64,000 nt of DNA, taken from Lithodes maja (taxonomy: Eukaryota > Arthropoda > Malacostraca > Decapoda > Lithodidae). Of this stretch, positions 18,295-27,475 are shown piece by piece; positions within the stretch are counted from its first letter, which is position 1, and every line of letters starts with the position of its first letter. The stretch is from the NCBI GenBank assembly GCA_037953745.1, contig JBAKBP010006558.1, forward strand, positions 45,075 through 109,074, read 5' to 3'. The position numbers were made by a program, and so were the translations under genes. The notes under the pieces were generated by a model that saw only the letters and a program-made list of their open reading frames with translations, was not told the origin of the DNA and searched no databases.

Positions 18295-21200
18295 CTAAGC
18301 TGCCTGGCCGAACAGCCCCGAGTCCCTGAGAAAGGCCATGGCCATGATCGGGCTTTCCCACAGAGCTCTCATTGAGTGTAGATTGTGTTGTTGGCGTAAG
18401 TGGTTGTGTGAAATGCAGTCTTCTATGATGTGTTTAATGGTATGGGGTGCTGTGTTACATCCCGGGCAGGCGTCGACAACGGAGTCATCCAGTCTCTTCT
18501 GATAGCTCAGGAGAGCTGGATGGTGTCCGCATCTCAGCCTGGCCAGGTGGACTCTGTCCTCGCGAGGAAGGGAGGATTCGGAAGGATGGATTTCGGGAGG
18601 TCGTGCATGCAGCTGCGTGTTGTCTGTGAGTGAGTGGATGGATCGGTGAGAGATATGAGTATGGATGTGCTTCTGGAAGTTGGTTCGGGGTGGGCAGGGA
18701 GGGAGAGAGGACAATAATTGTGTGTGATACTGTGTGCTGGGTGTTGTTTTGATATTTCTTGGTGTCTGTGGGTGTGTTTCCATGTAGTTTAGTGGGTGGT
18801 CTTGGTTCGTGGAGGCTGCTGCCAGGAATTGAGTGCCTCTCATGTCCAGATGGTCTTTGACTTTGAGGATTTTGGTTTCTTGATGTAGGTGATCTGTGGG
18901 TGCAGTAGCTGTGCAGCCTGTAATGATCTTCAGGGCTTTGTTTTGAATAGTCTGTAAGGTCTTATGATGTGTTTCAGCTAGGTTAGAAGCCCAGGCTGGG
19001 CTTGCGTATTCCATCACTGATCTTATGTATTGTTTATATACTGTGGTGGTAGTTTCTTTGTTGTGTCCAAATTTTGTGTGAGCAAGTGACCTGAGGGCGT
19101 TAAGTCTGGGTGTCAGTTTCTTTTTAATGTTTGTGGTGTGCTGTTTGAATGTCATATGAGTATCATATGTTACTCCTAGGATTTTGGGTGTGTGTGTATG
19201 TGTTAGGGGTGTGTTGTTTATGGTGAGTTGAGGGATGTATTCGTGTTCTCCTGTCCAACTTGTGAGCAGGGTTGCGGTGGATTTGGCTGGGGCTAGATTA
19301 AGTCTGTTTGTAGTGCACCAGCCATGTAGTGTGTTGAGATAGGGTTGAAGGAGATCTGTTGCTCTTTTTGGGTCATGGTGTGTGCATGTGAGTGTTATGT
19401 CATCTGCATAGGAGGCTACGTTTATTTGGGGCGTATTGGGTGTAGTTATATCGTGCATGTACAGATTGAAGAGTGCGGGCGATAGGACGGATCCTTGTGG
19501 GACTCCGTTTGGAAAGTTTCTGATTTTAGATGACTGACCGGCAAAAGATACGTGTGCACATCTGCCTGCTAGGAAGTTGGCCAGCCACCTTTTTGTGTTG
19601 TTGTGCATGTTTGTGTTGTAGATTTTGTTTGTTAGGTTGTGGCGGGGGATGGCATCGAAGGCTTTACTACTGTCGAGTGTGGCTAATAGTGATCTGTGTG
19701 GTGGTCTAGCTGAGTTGATGCCGTCGAAAGCTCTTTGTGTAAGGTCTGTGAGAAGAGTGTTTGTGGAGTGCAGTGGCCTAAAGCCATGTTGTGTTGGAGC
19801 TAGGGGTAGGTCAGGTGTAATTAGTTGTAATACTAGGCGTTCCATGACTTTGGAGGGGGAGCAAAGGAGTGTGATGGGGCGGTGCGAGAAGGGTAGCGTG
19901 GGGTCTTTGTTGGGTTTGGGGAATGTGATGATGATACCATGCTTCCAAATGTCTGGTATTGTGTTGTGTGAATAGCTGTAGTTTGATATGTTAGTGAGTG
20001 CTTGTATGCCTTGTGGTCCCAGGTGTCTGAGGTGTATGTTGCTTATGTTGTCTAGGCCACAGGCGGGTGAGTGCTTGAGATTGTTGATGATATGCTTTGT
20101 CTGGTGATTGGTGAAGGGTGTATAGTCAGGGTCTGTGGGGAATTGTCTCTTATGTCGGATGACACGTCGGTCGTCTTTGTGAGGTTTTAGGTGGCTGACA
20201 TGTGAAAAGTGATTGATGAGAGTGTTTGCTTGTTGTTTACATGAAGGAGTAGAGTCTGTTGTTGTGATTGCAGCATGTGATTGTGTTGTGTTGCTGTTGG
20301 AAAGTGTGATGCTGTTTAGTGTTTTGTAGAGTTTTTTTGGGTTTGTTTTGTGATCAAGTGTTTGTAGGAAGTTATTCCAATTTAGTTTTTGTTGTTCTTG
20401 TATTTTGTTGTTAGTTTGGGTGTTGAGTGCTTGAATTTGTTGTGTGATGTCTTGTGTGTGGGGTGCTGGGGAGTGTTTCAGTATGTTGTGTTGTCTGATG
20501 AGGTTTTGAATTTCTGGTGTGAAGTTGGGGTTGTGTCTTTTTCTGTTACCTCTTGGAATGTGTTTCTTGTCAGTGTTTTGGATAGTTTTATTGAGTATGT
20601 GTACAGCATTGTTGATGTTAGTGATGGGTGTACTGTTTAGAGTTGTGAAGTGTTGTTCTGTCTCATTTGTGAATGCTTCCCAGTTAGCTCTTTTATAATT
20701 GGTGTATGTGTGTTTGTGGCTAGCTGGGGTGAGTCTGGTTTTGGTGGTGATAATGATCAGGAGGTGGTCAGAGCCTAAGGTTCTGACCACCCTCCAGGAT
20801 GTTGTGGGGGCGAGTTCTGGGGAGCAAAAGGTGATGTCTGGAGATGATGGGTTATAGAGGGCTTGGTGAGGAATATGGGTATGTTGATGGATGTCGTTAA
20901 GGATGATGAGGTTATCGGTTTTGTTTTGTAGTACCAGCCCTCTGTCTGTGTCGGGGTTGTCGACAAACCAGGCCGACGTCTTGGCGTTGAAGTCACCACC
21001 CAGGATGATGTGTGGCGTGTGTGGGGTGTTTGTGATGTGTTGTAAGTGTGGTCTGTATTCATTTAGTACTGTAGGGGATGTTTGGGGAGGGATGTATGTG
21101 TTTATGATGGTTATGTTGGAGTTGTTGCCAGTGCGTATTTTAATTGACTGTATTTCTGTTGTGTTATCATTTGGGGGGAGGAGTGATTTGGTTTGTACAC

Positions 21201-21408
21201 TGGTTACTATGTATGATATTTCTTTGTGTACCAGGGTGATGAGTCCACCGCCCCCGCCGACAGCCCGGTCTTGTCTGATGGTGGTGAAATTATGAAATGT
21301 GGGTGTTTTTTTGTGTTGTGCGGAGTTTTGTTTCTTGTAAGATGGCAATGTGTATGTTGTGTTGTTTGATGAAGTGTGAGAGTTCGTGTTTCTTTGTGTT
21401 GATGCCAT
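18295..21408 (-). CDS. LINE endonuclease-reverse transcriptase (ORF 1037 aa)
   Basis: Exonuclease/endonuclease/phosphatase domain: IILGGDFNAK and the SDH motif in LGSDHLLIIITT. RT: KHGIIITFPKPNKDP, RPITLLCSPSK, STKAF-like DSSKAFDAIP, GVPQGSVLSPALFN and the catalytic YADDITLT. The C terminus has a Cys/His cluster (ACPGCNTAPHTIKHIIEDC). The first ~45 codons are out of frame: the true endonuclease start (NILQLNIDGINTKK and AILQETKL) lies in another frame upstream, and a one-base slip in an A run (T run at about 21308-21314 on plus) joins the frames. So the apparent start at 21408 is an artefact. The clade lies in the jockey/I/CR1 range; I cannot place it further. Confidence 0.88.
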   Translation of the reverse strand: MASTQRNTNSHTSSNNTTYTLPSYKKQNSAQHKKTPTFHNFTTIRQDRAVGGGGGLITLVHKEISYIVTSVQTKSLLPPNDNTTEIQSIKIRTGNNSNITIINTYIPPQTSPTVLNEYRPHLQHITNTPHTPHIILGGDFNAKTSAWFVDNPDTDRGLVLQNKTDNLIILNDIHQHTHIPHQALYNPSSPDITFCSPELAPTTSWRVVRTLGSDHLLIIITTKTRLTPASHKHTYTNYKRANWEAFTNETEQHFTTLNSTPITNINNAVHILNKTIQNTDKKHIPRGNRKRHNPNFTPEIQNLIRQHNILKHSPAPHTQDITQQIQALNTQTNNKIQEQQKLNWNNFLQTLDHKTNPKKLYKTLNSITLSNSNTTQSHAAITTTDSTPSCKQQANTLINHFSHVSHLKPHKDDRRVIRHKRQFPTDPDYTPFTNHQTKHIINNLKHSPACGLDNISNIHLRHLGPQGIQALTNISNYSYSHNTIPDIWKHGIIITFPKPNKDPTLPFSHRPITLLCSPSKVMERLVLQLITPDLPLAPTQHGFRPLHSTNTLLTDLTQRAFDGINSARPPHRSLLATLDSSKAFDAIPRHNLTNKIYNTNMHNNTKRWLANFLAGRCAHVSFAGQSSKIRNFPNGVPQGSVLSPALFNLYMHDITTPNTPQINVASYADDITLTCTHHDPKRATDLLQPYLNTLHGWCTTNRLNLAPAKSTATLLTSWTGEHEYIPQLTINNTPLTHTHTPKILGVTYDTHMTFKQHTTNIKKKLTPRLNALRSLAHTKFGHNKETTTTVYKQYIRSVMEYASPAWASNLAETHHKTLQTIQNKALKIITGCTATAPTDHLHQETKILKVKDHLDMRGTQFLAAASTNQDHPLNYMETHPQTPRNIKTTPSTQYHTQLLSSLPPCPPRTNFQKHIHTHISHRSIHSLTDNTQLHARPPEIHPSESSLPREDRVHLARLRCGHHPALLSYQKRLDDSVVDACPGCNTAPHTIKHIIEDCISHNHLRQQHNLHSMRALWESPIMAMAFLRDSGLFGQAA

Positions 21409-21414
21409 CTATGT

Positions 21415-22143
21415 TCAGTTGAAGAATGTTAATGTTATGTGCACAATGTATGTTGGGTGCTGCTGCACGAGGATGGGGTGGGGGTGGGGGTGAGGGAGGG
21501 GCTGGGGGTTGGGATGGGTGAGGTGGGGGTGGGGATTGGGGAGCAGGAGATGGGGGTTGGAATGGATTAGGATGGGGTGTGGTGTGTTGAGTTGAGGATG
21601 TGGATGGTATGGGAAGGTTAGGTGGGTTAGGGAGGAGAGGTGGACGGGTTTTGGGGGGGGGGGGGGGGGAGTGGATGATATGGGAAGGTTAGGTGGGTTG
21701 GGGAGGAGAGGTGGACAGGTTTTAGGTGAGGAATTTGACTGGGAGAGGGAGGGGCATGAGGAACAGGTCCAGGTGTTTGTGTAGTGTTTCTTGGAGGCAA
21801 GTGTTGTGCAGGTGAAGTGGGTCCAGTTCCCGCATGAATTGCAGAGAACTGAACCCTTAGTATGTCTACTCGAAGTGATGGGTTTTGAGCAAGTTGGACA
21901 TATGTATGTGTACGTGGGTCCTGGGTTGCTCTTAATGTCTCCGGCTAGAAGAAGTCTTCGAGAAATGACAGCCGGAGAGTCATTTCTCGGTGTAGGAAAA
22001 ACTGTGTGATGTGTGTGTGTGGTGTGAGAGGTGTGGAAATTCCCGGCGCGACCGAAGCCGCTCCAAGGACCCGTGCCCCCAGGGAGGGGGCAGGGGATGG
22101 TTGTGACGGTTTGGCTCCCGAAACTGCTCCCCGCGGCCGGCAT
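21415..22143 (-). CDS. 2A-like and PHD-type N-terminal LINE protein, copy 2
   Basis: Counterpart of 17536-18258. The 2A-like motif here reads GDIKSNPGP (21916-21942): the glutamate of the consensus has become lysine, a change likely to weaken ribosome skipping. The PHD-type cysteines CPTC, CNSC, HFTC and CSSC are kept. A 17-base or longer G run at about 21655-21669 (C run on the coding strand) lies in the proline-rich tail and is a likely frameshift site. Beyond it the endonuclease N terminus appears in a different frame. The original product was probably one long protein. Confidence 0.75.
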   Translation of the reverse strand: MPAAGSSFGSQTVTTIPCPLPGGTGPWSGFGRAGNFHTSHTTHTHHTVFPTPRNDSPAVISRRLLLAGDIKSNPGPTYTYICPTCSKPITSSRHTKGSVLCNSCGNWTHFTCTTLASKKHYTNTWTCSSCPSLSQSNSSPKTCPPLLPNPPNLPISSTPPPPPPKPVHLSSLTHLTFPYHPHPQLNTPHPILIHSNPHLLLPNPHPHLTHPNPQPLPHPHPHPILVQQHPTYIVHITLTFFN

Positions 22144-22263
22144 CCGGTTTTCCTCCTCTGGTCGTTGATTTTGTCTTCGGCCGTGGAGGGTCGGCAGCCA
22201 TCCGCGGTTGGCAGCCTCGGGAGGTGGCCCCACGGCGTAGACGCCGCCACATCAGGACCTGAC

Positions 22264-22380
22264 AAATGATTCTTTAGTGTTACTACGGAAAGGCGTTTTT
22301 GTTAAAATAAATAATCCAGGTATTTGAAAATTAAAGCTACAGATGCTTCGGTTTGAGCCGTTTCCACTATCCAGGTTGTA
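22264..22380 (-). pseudogene. DIRS B tyrosine recombinase, middle piece
   Basis: Reads TWIVETAQTEASVAL, FKYLDYLF, a stop, then QKRLSVVTLKNHL, aligning with residues of the DIRS A recombinase (SVALVFNYLNYLFEQKHLSVVTLKNHL region at 1960-2035). It is cut by the CR1-like LINE on the right and the 2A LINE on the left. The catalytic half of the recombinase is not found to the left. Confidence 0.85.
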
Positions 22381-22411
22381 CTCACCTAATTGTAGTATAC
22401 AGGATTTGAGC

Positions 22412-25400
22412 CTAAGCTCGTGTTGTCCTGTCTCTCTCTCTACATTTATCCAATTTTGCTTTAAAAGTTTGGATATTTCTTGCTCCCACCACCTCCCCAT
22501 CCAACTTATTCCAACACTCAATGCTTCTATACGGGAAGCTGAACTTTCTTACATCAGACTTACATATAACTTTCCTCAACTTACAATCATGACCCCTGGT
22601 TCTTCCCTCGTCCCTCACCACAAAATCTCCCTTGTCGATCTTCTCAAAACCTTTCACACACTTAAACATCATGATCATGTCACCTCTCTCTCTCCTCTCC
22701 CTCAGCGTTGGCAGCTTTAGCCTCTCCAATCTTTCCTCATAAGGCAGGTCTCTAAGGCTAGCTATCATCTTAGTGGCAACTCTCTGAACTCTTTCCAGTT
22801 TTTTATTATGTTTTATAAGGTGTGGAGACCACACCACTGCTGCATACTCCAGTCTTGGTCGTATTATTGTCCCTATTATTTTTGCTAACATCTCTTCATC
22901 TAAATAATTCAGAGCTATTCTCATGTTAGTCAACACTGCATAGGTTTCACCAGTTATTTTATTTATATGCTGTTCAGGTGACAAGCTGTCTGCCACAACT
23001 ACCCCTAGGTCTTTTGCTTTCACAGCTTTACTAATTATTTCATCTCCTATTTTATATCCCCAAGAAGGTCTATATTTACTTTTTCCCATCTCAAGAACCT
23101 GACACTTACTCGTGTTGAATTCCATTTTCCAAGTTTGACTCCACTCATATAACTTATCTAGGTCTCTCTGTAATTCTTCACAACTACTCCTACTTGTAAT
23201 ATGCTTCATTAATTTTGCATCATCAGCAAACATAGATATATATGAGCCTATTCCCATTTGAAGGTCGTTGATGAAAACCAAAAACATGATTGGGGCCAAC
23301 ACCGATCCTTGAGGCACTCCGCTTTTTACCCTTTTCCACGAGGAGAACTTTCCTTTTATTACTGTTCGCATTTCCCTCCCAATTAAATAGTTTTCCATCC
23401 ACTTTAATAATACTCCCTCAACCCGCCCCACAGTCCTGAGCTTCCACAACAATCTCTTATGAGGCACCTTATCAAATGCCTTCTTGAAATCTAAGTAAAT
23501 ACAATCCACCCACCCCTCCCTCCCTTGTACAATGTCAATTACCCTATCATAGTAACTCAACAAATTTGTGGTACACGAATGACCTTTTCTGAACCCGAAC
23601 TGCTTGCTTGAAATTATTTCCCTCTCCTCCAACATACCCACCCATCTTTTTCTAATAATCTTTTCACAAAGCTTGCATATAACACTAGTTAAGGATACCG
23701 GTCGATAATTTAGCGGGTCTTCTTTATTTCCACTTTTATATATTGGAGTTATATTTGCTTGTTTCCATTCTAAGGGAAGTTCCCCCTTGTTTAATGAGTG
23801 TTGAACAATATTAAAAATAGGTCTCACTAGTTGTTCAGAACATTCTCTCAATACCCATCCAGCAATGTTATCTGGGCCCATAGATTTTCTCACGTCCAAT
23901 TCTTCTAACAATGATTTTAGTTCGTCCTTGTTGACTTCTATCGACTCTAGTCCCTGTATCTCGTTCAATTCCACCACAGGTTCTATATAGTCATCCTCCT
24001 CCACAAACACGGATGTTAATGTATCATTCATAATTTCACACATACCCACTGTGTCTTCATATAATTGACCCTCTACCCTAAGCTTTGTTATTTTGTCCTT
24101 TATTTTTGTTTTGCCGTTGATATAACTATAGAACAGTTTGGGTTCTTTATTACATTTGTTTACTATATCTTTTTCAAAGTTCTTTTTCTCCTCTCTTATA
24201 GTCCTGACATAGTTGTTTCTAGCATTCTTATACTCATTCCATTTTTCCTCAGTGTGTCTCCTTCTCACTTTATTCCATGCAGAGTCCTTTTTGTTCTGGG
24301 CAATGTGACATCGCATGTTAAACCACTCTTTCTCCTTAACCAGCTTTCTATCCTTAAATGTTGGTACATATTTATCTACCCCCTCCCTGTAAATGTCTAG
24401 TAACATGGTGTATTTTACCTGAATATTCTGTTCTTGCTCAATAAATGACCAATCTATATTTGCAAAGTATCCTCGTAATGATTCATAATCCGCCTTACTA
24501 TAATTTAGTCTATATTCCCTATGTTCCTCCTCTCTGCCTTCCAGAAATTCCACTGTCAATTCAAATTCAATCACAGCATGATCGCTTTTTCCCATGGGAC
24601 TCAAATATGTTAGGTTCTTTATTTCTTGGGGGTCTTTGGTGAATAATAAGTCGAGTCTTGATGGTTCATCACCTCCTCTAAATCTTGTATTTTCCATAAC
24701 GTGTTGTGTTAATAGGTACCCCATTGTTAGTTCAAGAAATTTACTACCCCAAGTATTTTCATTTGAACCCGCATCCAAACATTCCCAATCCACCTCCCCG
24801 CAATTAAAGTCCCCTGCAAGAATAAGCCTATTTTTCCTTTTACAAATAATTTCTAACATACGCAAGGTTTCCAAAATTAATTCATTATATTCATCGTTGC
24901 TCCAAGATTTAGTCTTAGGCGGTAAATAAACTGATACAATGTCCAATTTTGACCTATCATTATCCTCAATTTCAACTGCTACCACTTCAGCAATGCTATC
25001 ACCAAGTTTTAATTCTTTAGCAGTAATTTTATTATCTACCATGATCAACACTCCTCCTCCTAGCTTTCCTAACCTGTCTCTTCTCCATGTACTGTATCCT
25101 GCACAACTAATTATATTCGTGTCTACCTCCTGGTTAAGCTTAGTTTCAGTCAAACATACTACCCCGGGCCTCTCTCTCTTTACATATTCGTCAAACTCAA
25201 TCTTTTTGGAAATTAACCCATCAATATTTGTATACATGAACTTTGCGTTTCCAGTATTTTCCCTATTTTTCTCGTCCCTGCCCGTTCCTTTCTTTTTTGT
25301 ACGTACCCCTCCCAATTTATTTCCTAGCTTGTCTCCTCTTCTCTTGTCTCCACCTGGACTGTTTCTCGCACCGTTTCCACCTCCCCTCCCTCTGCCTCCA

Positions 25401-25489
25401 CTTGGACTGTTTCTCTCTCTGCCTTCTCCCCCGTCACCCGCACCATCTCCTTTTCCCTCCCTACTTCGTCCCTTCGCTTTATATACCAT
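22412..25489 (-). CDS. CR1-like LINE ORF2: endonuclease and reverse transcriptase
   Basis: Frame open to 25510; the first ATG is at 25489, within ORF1. Basic Gly/Arg/Lys-rich N terminus. Endonuclease: FMYTNIDGL, VVCLTETKL, LILAGDFNCGEVDWE and the SDH motif GKSDHAVIEF. RT: ARKSMGPDNI-like DVRKSMGPDNIAGW, ANITPIYKSGN, YRPVSLTSV, DFKKAFDKVPH, SGVPQGSVLAPIMF and the catalytic MFADDAKL. The thumb and C-terminal domain run through RLEYAAVVWSPH to ECWNKLDGEVV. There are no internal stops in over 1000 codons. It acts in the nucleus by target-primed reverse transcription. This copy could supply RT in trans even though its own 5' UTR is gone. Confidence 0.92.
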   Translation of the reverse strand: MVYKAKGRSREGKGDGAGDGGEGRERNSPSGGRGRGGGNGARNSPGGDKRRGDKLGNKLGGVRTKKKGTGRDEKNRENTGNAKFMYTNIDGLISKKIEFDEYVKRERPGVVCLTETKLNQEVDTNIISCAGYSTWRRDRLGKLGGGVLIMVDNKITAKELKLGDSIAEVVAVEIEDNDRSKLDIVSVYLPPKTKSWSNDEYNELILETLRMLEIICKRKNRLILAGDFNCGEVDWECLDAGSNENTWGSKFLELTMGYLLTQHVMENTRFRGGDEPSRLDLLFTKDPQEIKNLTYLSPMGKSDHAVIEFELTVEFLEGREEEHREYRLNYSKADYESLRGYFANIDWSFIEQEQNIQVKYTMLLDIYREGVDKYVPTFKDRKLVKEKEWFNMRCHIAQNKKDSAWNKVRRRHTEEKWNEYKNARNNYVRTIREEKKNFEKDIVNKCNKEPKLFYSYINGKTKIKDKITKLRVEGQLYEDTVGMCEIMNDTLTSVFVEEDDYIEPVVELNEIQGLESIEVNKDELKSLLEELDVRKSMGPDNIAGWVLRECSEQLVRPIFNIVQHSLNKGELPLEWKQANITPIYKSGNKEDPLNYRPVSLTSVICKLCEKIIRKRWVGMLEEREIISSKQFGFRKGHSCTTNLLSYYDRVIDIVQGREGWVDCIYLDFKKAFDKVPHKRLLWKLRTVGRVEGVLLKWMENYLIGREMRTVIKGKFSSWKRVKSGVPQGSVLAPIMFLVFINDLQMGIGSYISMFADDAKLMKHITSRSSCEELQRDLDKLYEWSQTWKMEFNTSKCQVLEMGKSKYRPSWGYKIGDEIISKAVKAKDLGVVVADSLSPEQHINKITGETYAVLTNMRIALNYLDEEMLAKIIGTIIRPRLEYAAVVWSPHLIKHNKKLERVQRVATKMIASLRDLPYEERLERLKLPTLRERRERGDMIMMFKCVKGFEKIDKGDFVVRDEGRTRGHDCKLRKVICKSDVRKFSFPYRSIECWNKLDGEVVGARNIQTFKAKLDKCRERDRTTRA

Positions 25490-26380
25490 TTCTTGAGTTT
25501 TCCCTCCCACACTCTCCAGAAAAACTTCTTTTCGTCTTCTTTCGTCCTTTCTCCATTCTTTACATTTGCCTCGGTTTGCAATTCCTTTCTTATGTTTCGA
25601 TCCTCAATACTCATGTCTTTTCTAATTGTAATTTTCTTAAACTTGCTGGTCAAGTTAAGTCTCCATGTTACGTTCATTATTGCATCCACTGTTACCCTAG
25701 ACCTAAACTGCACTCTCATTGGCCTTGTGTCTCCCTTACTATATTTACCCATTCTCCTAACTTCTTCAATATCATCTCTCCAGTTGTTTCCTTCTTCATC
25801 GACATGCTTGATCAATGTTTTTACCTTATTAATTTCTTCCTTATCCCTAGCTTTCCTCTCAATAATGTGCTCCTCTATATCCCCAAATACAATAATACAC
25901 TTATTTCTATCTATTGTTTCACGCAGGACCTGTTCATTTCTCCTCATAGCTTTTACTACCACTGATTCTAAATCTTTATTTTCCCGTTCTGATTGTTTCT
26001 TTTGTTCTTCCATGATTTCCTTCATTGCCACTTCCTTCACTTTTCCTCCTTCGTCATTAACCCATTTATTGTGTTTCTCCTTAATCTCCTCCACATGTGT
26101 TTTCATTTCCTTGGTTTGCCCTTTGTATTCTTCAAGTTGCAATCTTAAAGCTTCATTTTCGTCCCGGAGTTGCCCCATATGAGTTTGAATTTCTTTTAGG
26201 CTAGCCCGACTCAAATCTTGTCCAGGCTCGATGTCCCCAGCCTGAGCACCACATATTGAACATATAGCCTCAATCTGTGAACTAACACTCACCTTCCACT
26301 CCTGCATATCCTCCTTCCACCTTTTAATGTCATTCAGCTCACGTATAATTTTCCCTAGAATGCCCTCGGTCTCACCGAGA
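25324..26380 (-). CDS. CR1-like LINE ORF1: coiled-coil protein, 5'-truncated
   Basis: Open frame of about 350 codons entering from the truncated 5' end; no in-frame start codon precedes the junction. It is rich in Lys/Glu with heptad-like stretches (LRDENEALRLQLEEY, IKEKHNKW) that predict a coiled coil, followed by a region with FGDIEEHIIERKARDKEEI and RPMRVQFRSRV resembling an RRM-like or transposase_22-like RNA-binding part. An acidic repeat tail (VETVRETVQVE) ends it. It overlaps ORF2 by about 165 bases in another frame. It probably packages the LINE RNA. No CCHC knuckle is seen. Confidence 0.8.
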
Positions 26381-26385
26381 TTGTA

Positions 26386-27460
26386 AAAGATTTCCAATGT
26401 GATTGGTATTGACGCCTGGTTGATAGAGTGTACCGATTCAAAAATGTATTCGTTTCACTCTCACCGTAAGGAGTTTAACCATTTTGCCTTCTGAATGTCC
26501 AAATTGCAAAAGTCAGCAAGGTCTCGAGGTTACCAATTGTCTTTAAGTGGAAGTACGAGATTGGGAGTGACACCAGGTTCTCGCACCACGTCTTCAACTG
26601 GTGGTACCACACCTGAGCCGGCCATAGTGGCGCTATCATCGAAACTATGCCTCGATAATCTCGTAGTTTGCGAACTACCTGACACATGAGTGATGCGTCT
26701 GGAGGCGGAAACAGATTGATGGAATTCCACTTGTTCCAATCCTCCAACAATGCGTCTGGACCCCTCCGCCGAAGTTACTTCCCGGAGGGTTAGGTAGAGA
26801 GGAAGTTTGTTGTTTCCCTTAGACGCGAATAAGTCCACTTGTGGACGGTATGGCTCTGCAATCATCTGATTGAAGATAGTTTGCTTAAGCGACCATTCTA
26901 CTACAGTGCTCACTGCTCTGTCTCCGGGACAGAGCATCTGCCCAGACATTGGCTACGCCTGGCAGGTATGATGCGTGAAGATGAATGTTTAGCTTGTCTG
27001 CCAGAACAAAAATCTTTTCCGACAATTCTAGCAATATTCGAGACCTCGTTGACCCTTGTTTTTGGATGCATGTTACTGCATTAAAATTGTCCATTCGAAA
27101 AGCTAGAGATTTCCCTTGCAACGTATAACCGTGAGCCTGAAGGAAAATTAAGGGGACTATTAACTCTTTCGCATTGATGTGAAAATTGTCGGACTGAGAC
27201 CAAATCCCTTGACCCTGATGCCCTAGGCTCGACTGATAACCCCAGTCTAATGTCCCTGAAGTATCTGTGTCTATCCATACCGTGGGTGGAGGAGACATCC
27301 ACGTCATTATTGAATGTAATGTTTCCCACCTCGCCCAAACCGACAGTAAGTTGTGAATTAATGCCGGAATTCACCATAACTTTCCCGCCGGCAACAGCAG
27401 GAAATGTTTTTCATTCCAAGATTAATCTCTTTACTTTCAACCGGCCCAACTTTACAGTAA
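26386..27460 (-). pseudogene. DIRS B RNase H, connector and recombinase N terminus
   Basis: From 27460 leftward it reads the end of the RT/RNase H linker (KLGRLKVKRLILE, then a stop), the first RNase H aspartate in VWIDTDTSGTLDWGY, FHINAKELIVPL, FRMDNFNAV and WADALSRRQ. The connector HPQVDLFAS-like PQVDLFASKG follows. A frameshift near 26935 separates the two main frames, with others near 26540. The recombinase N terminus appears at about 26530-26386 (LADFC, DIQKAKWL) and continues beyond the CR1-like LINE at 22380. Confidence 0.85.
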
Positions 27461-27475
27461 GTAACTGGCAATCTT

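Larger units (their letters stand above)
18283..22259 (-). mobile_element. 2A/PHD LINE, copy 2: near full length
   Basis: Runs from a 5' end GGTCCTGATGTGG (22259) to a (CAA)n 3' tail (TTG repeats at 18283 on plus). It encodes 2A, PHD finger, endonuclease and RT. It is inserted in the recombinase of DIRS B, whose reading SVVTLKNHL stops at 22260. No target-site duplication is recognisable at the left edge. Frameshifts listed with the ORFs make it defective. Three other copies lie at 17420, 34662 and 58696. Confidence 0.88.
22381..26380 (-). mobile_element. CR1-like LINE, 4.0 kb, with TTGTA target-site duplication
   Basis: Flanked by TTGTA at 22376-22380 and 26381-26385. Joining the flanks restores the DIRS B recombinase frame. 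The 3' end carries a short tail (AATTAGGTGAGTAC-like), as in CR1-type elements with short tandem 3' repeats. The 5' end falls directly inside ORF1, so the 5' UTR is missing. Two overlapping ORFs are open. Related copies: 15226-16230 and 46813-47904. Confidence 0.9.
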
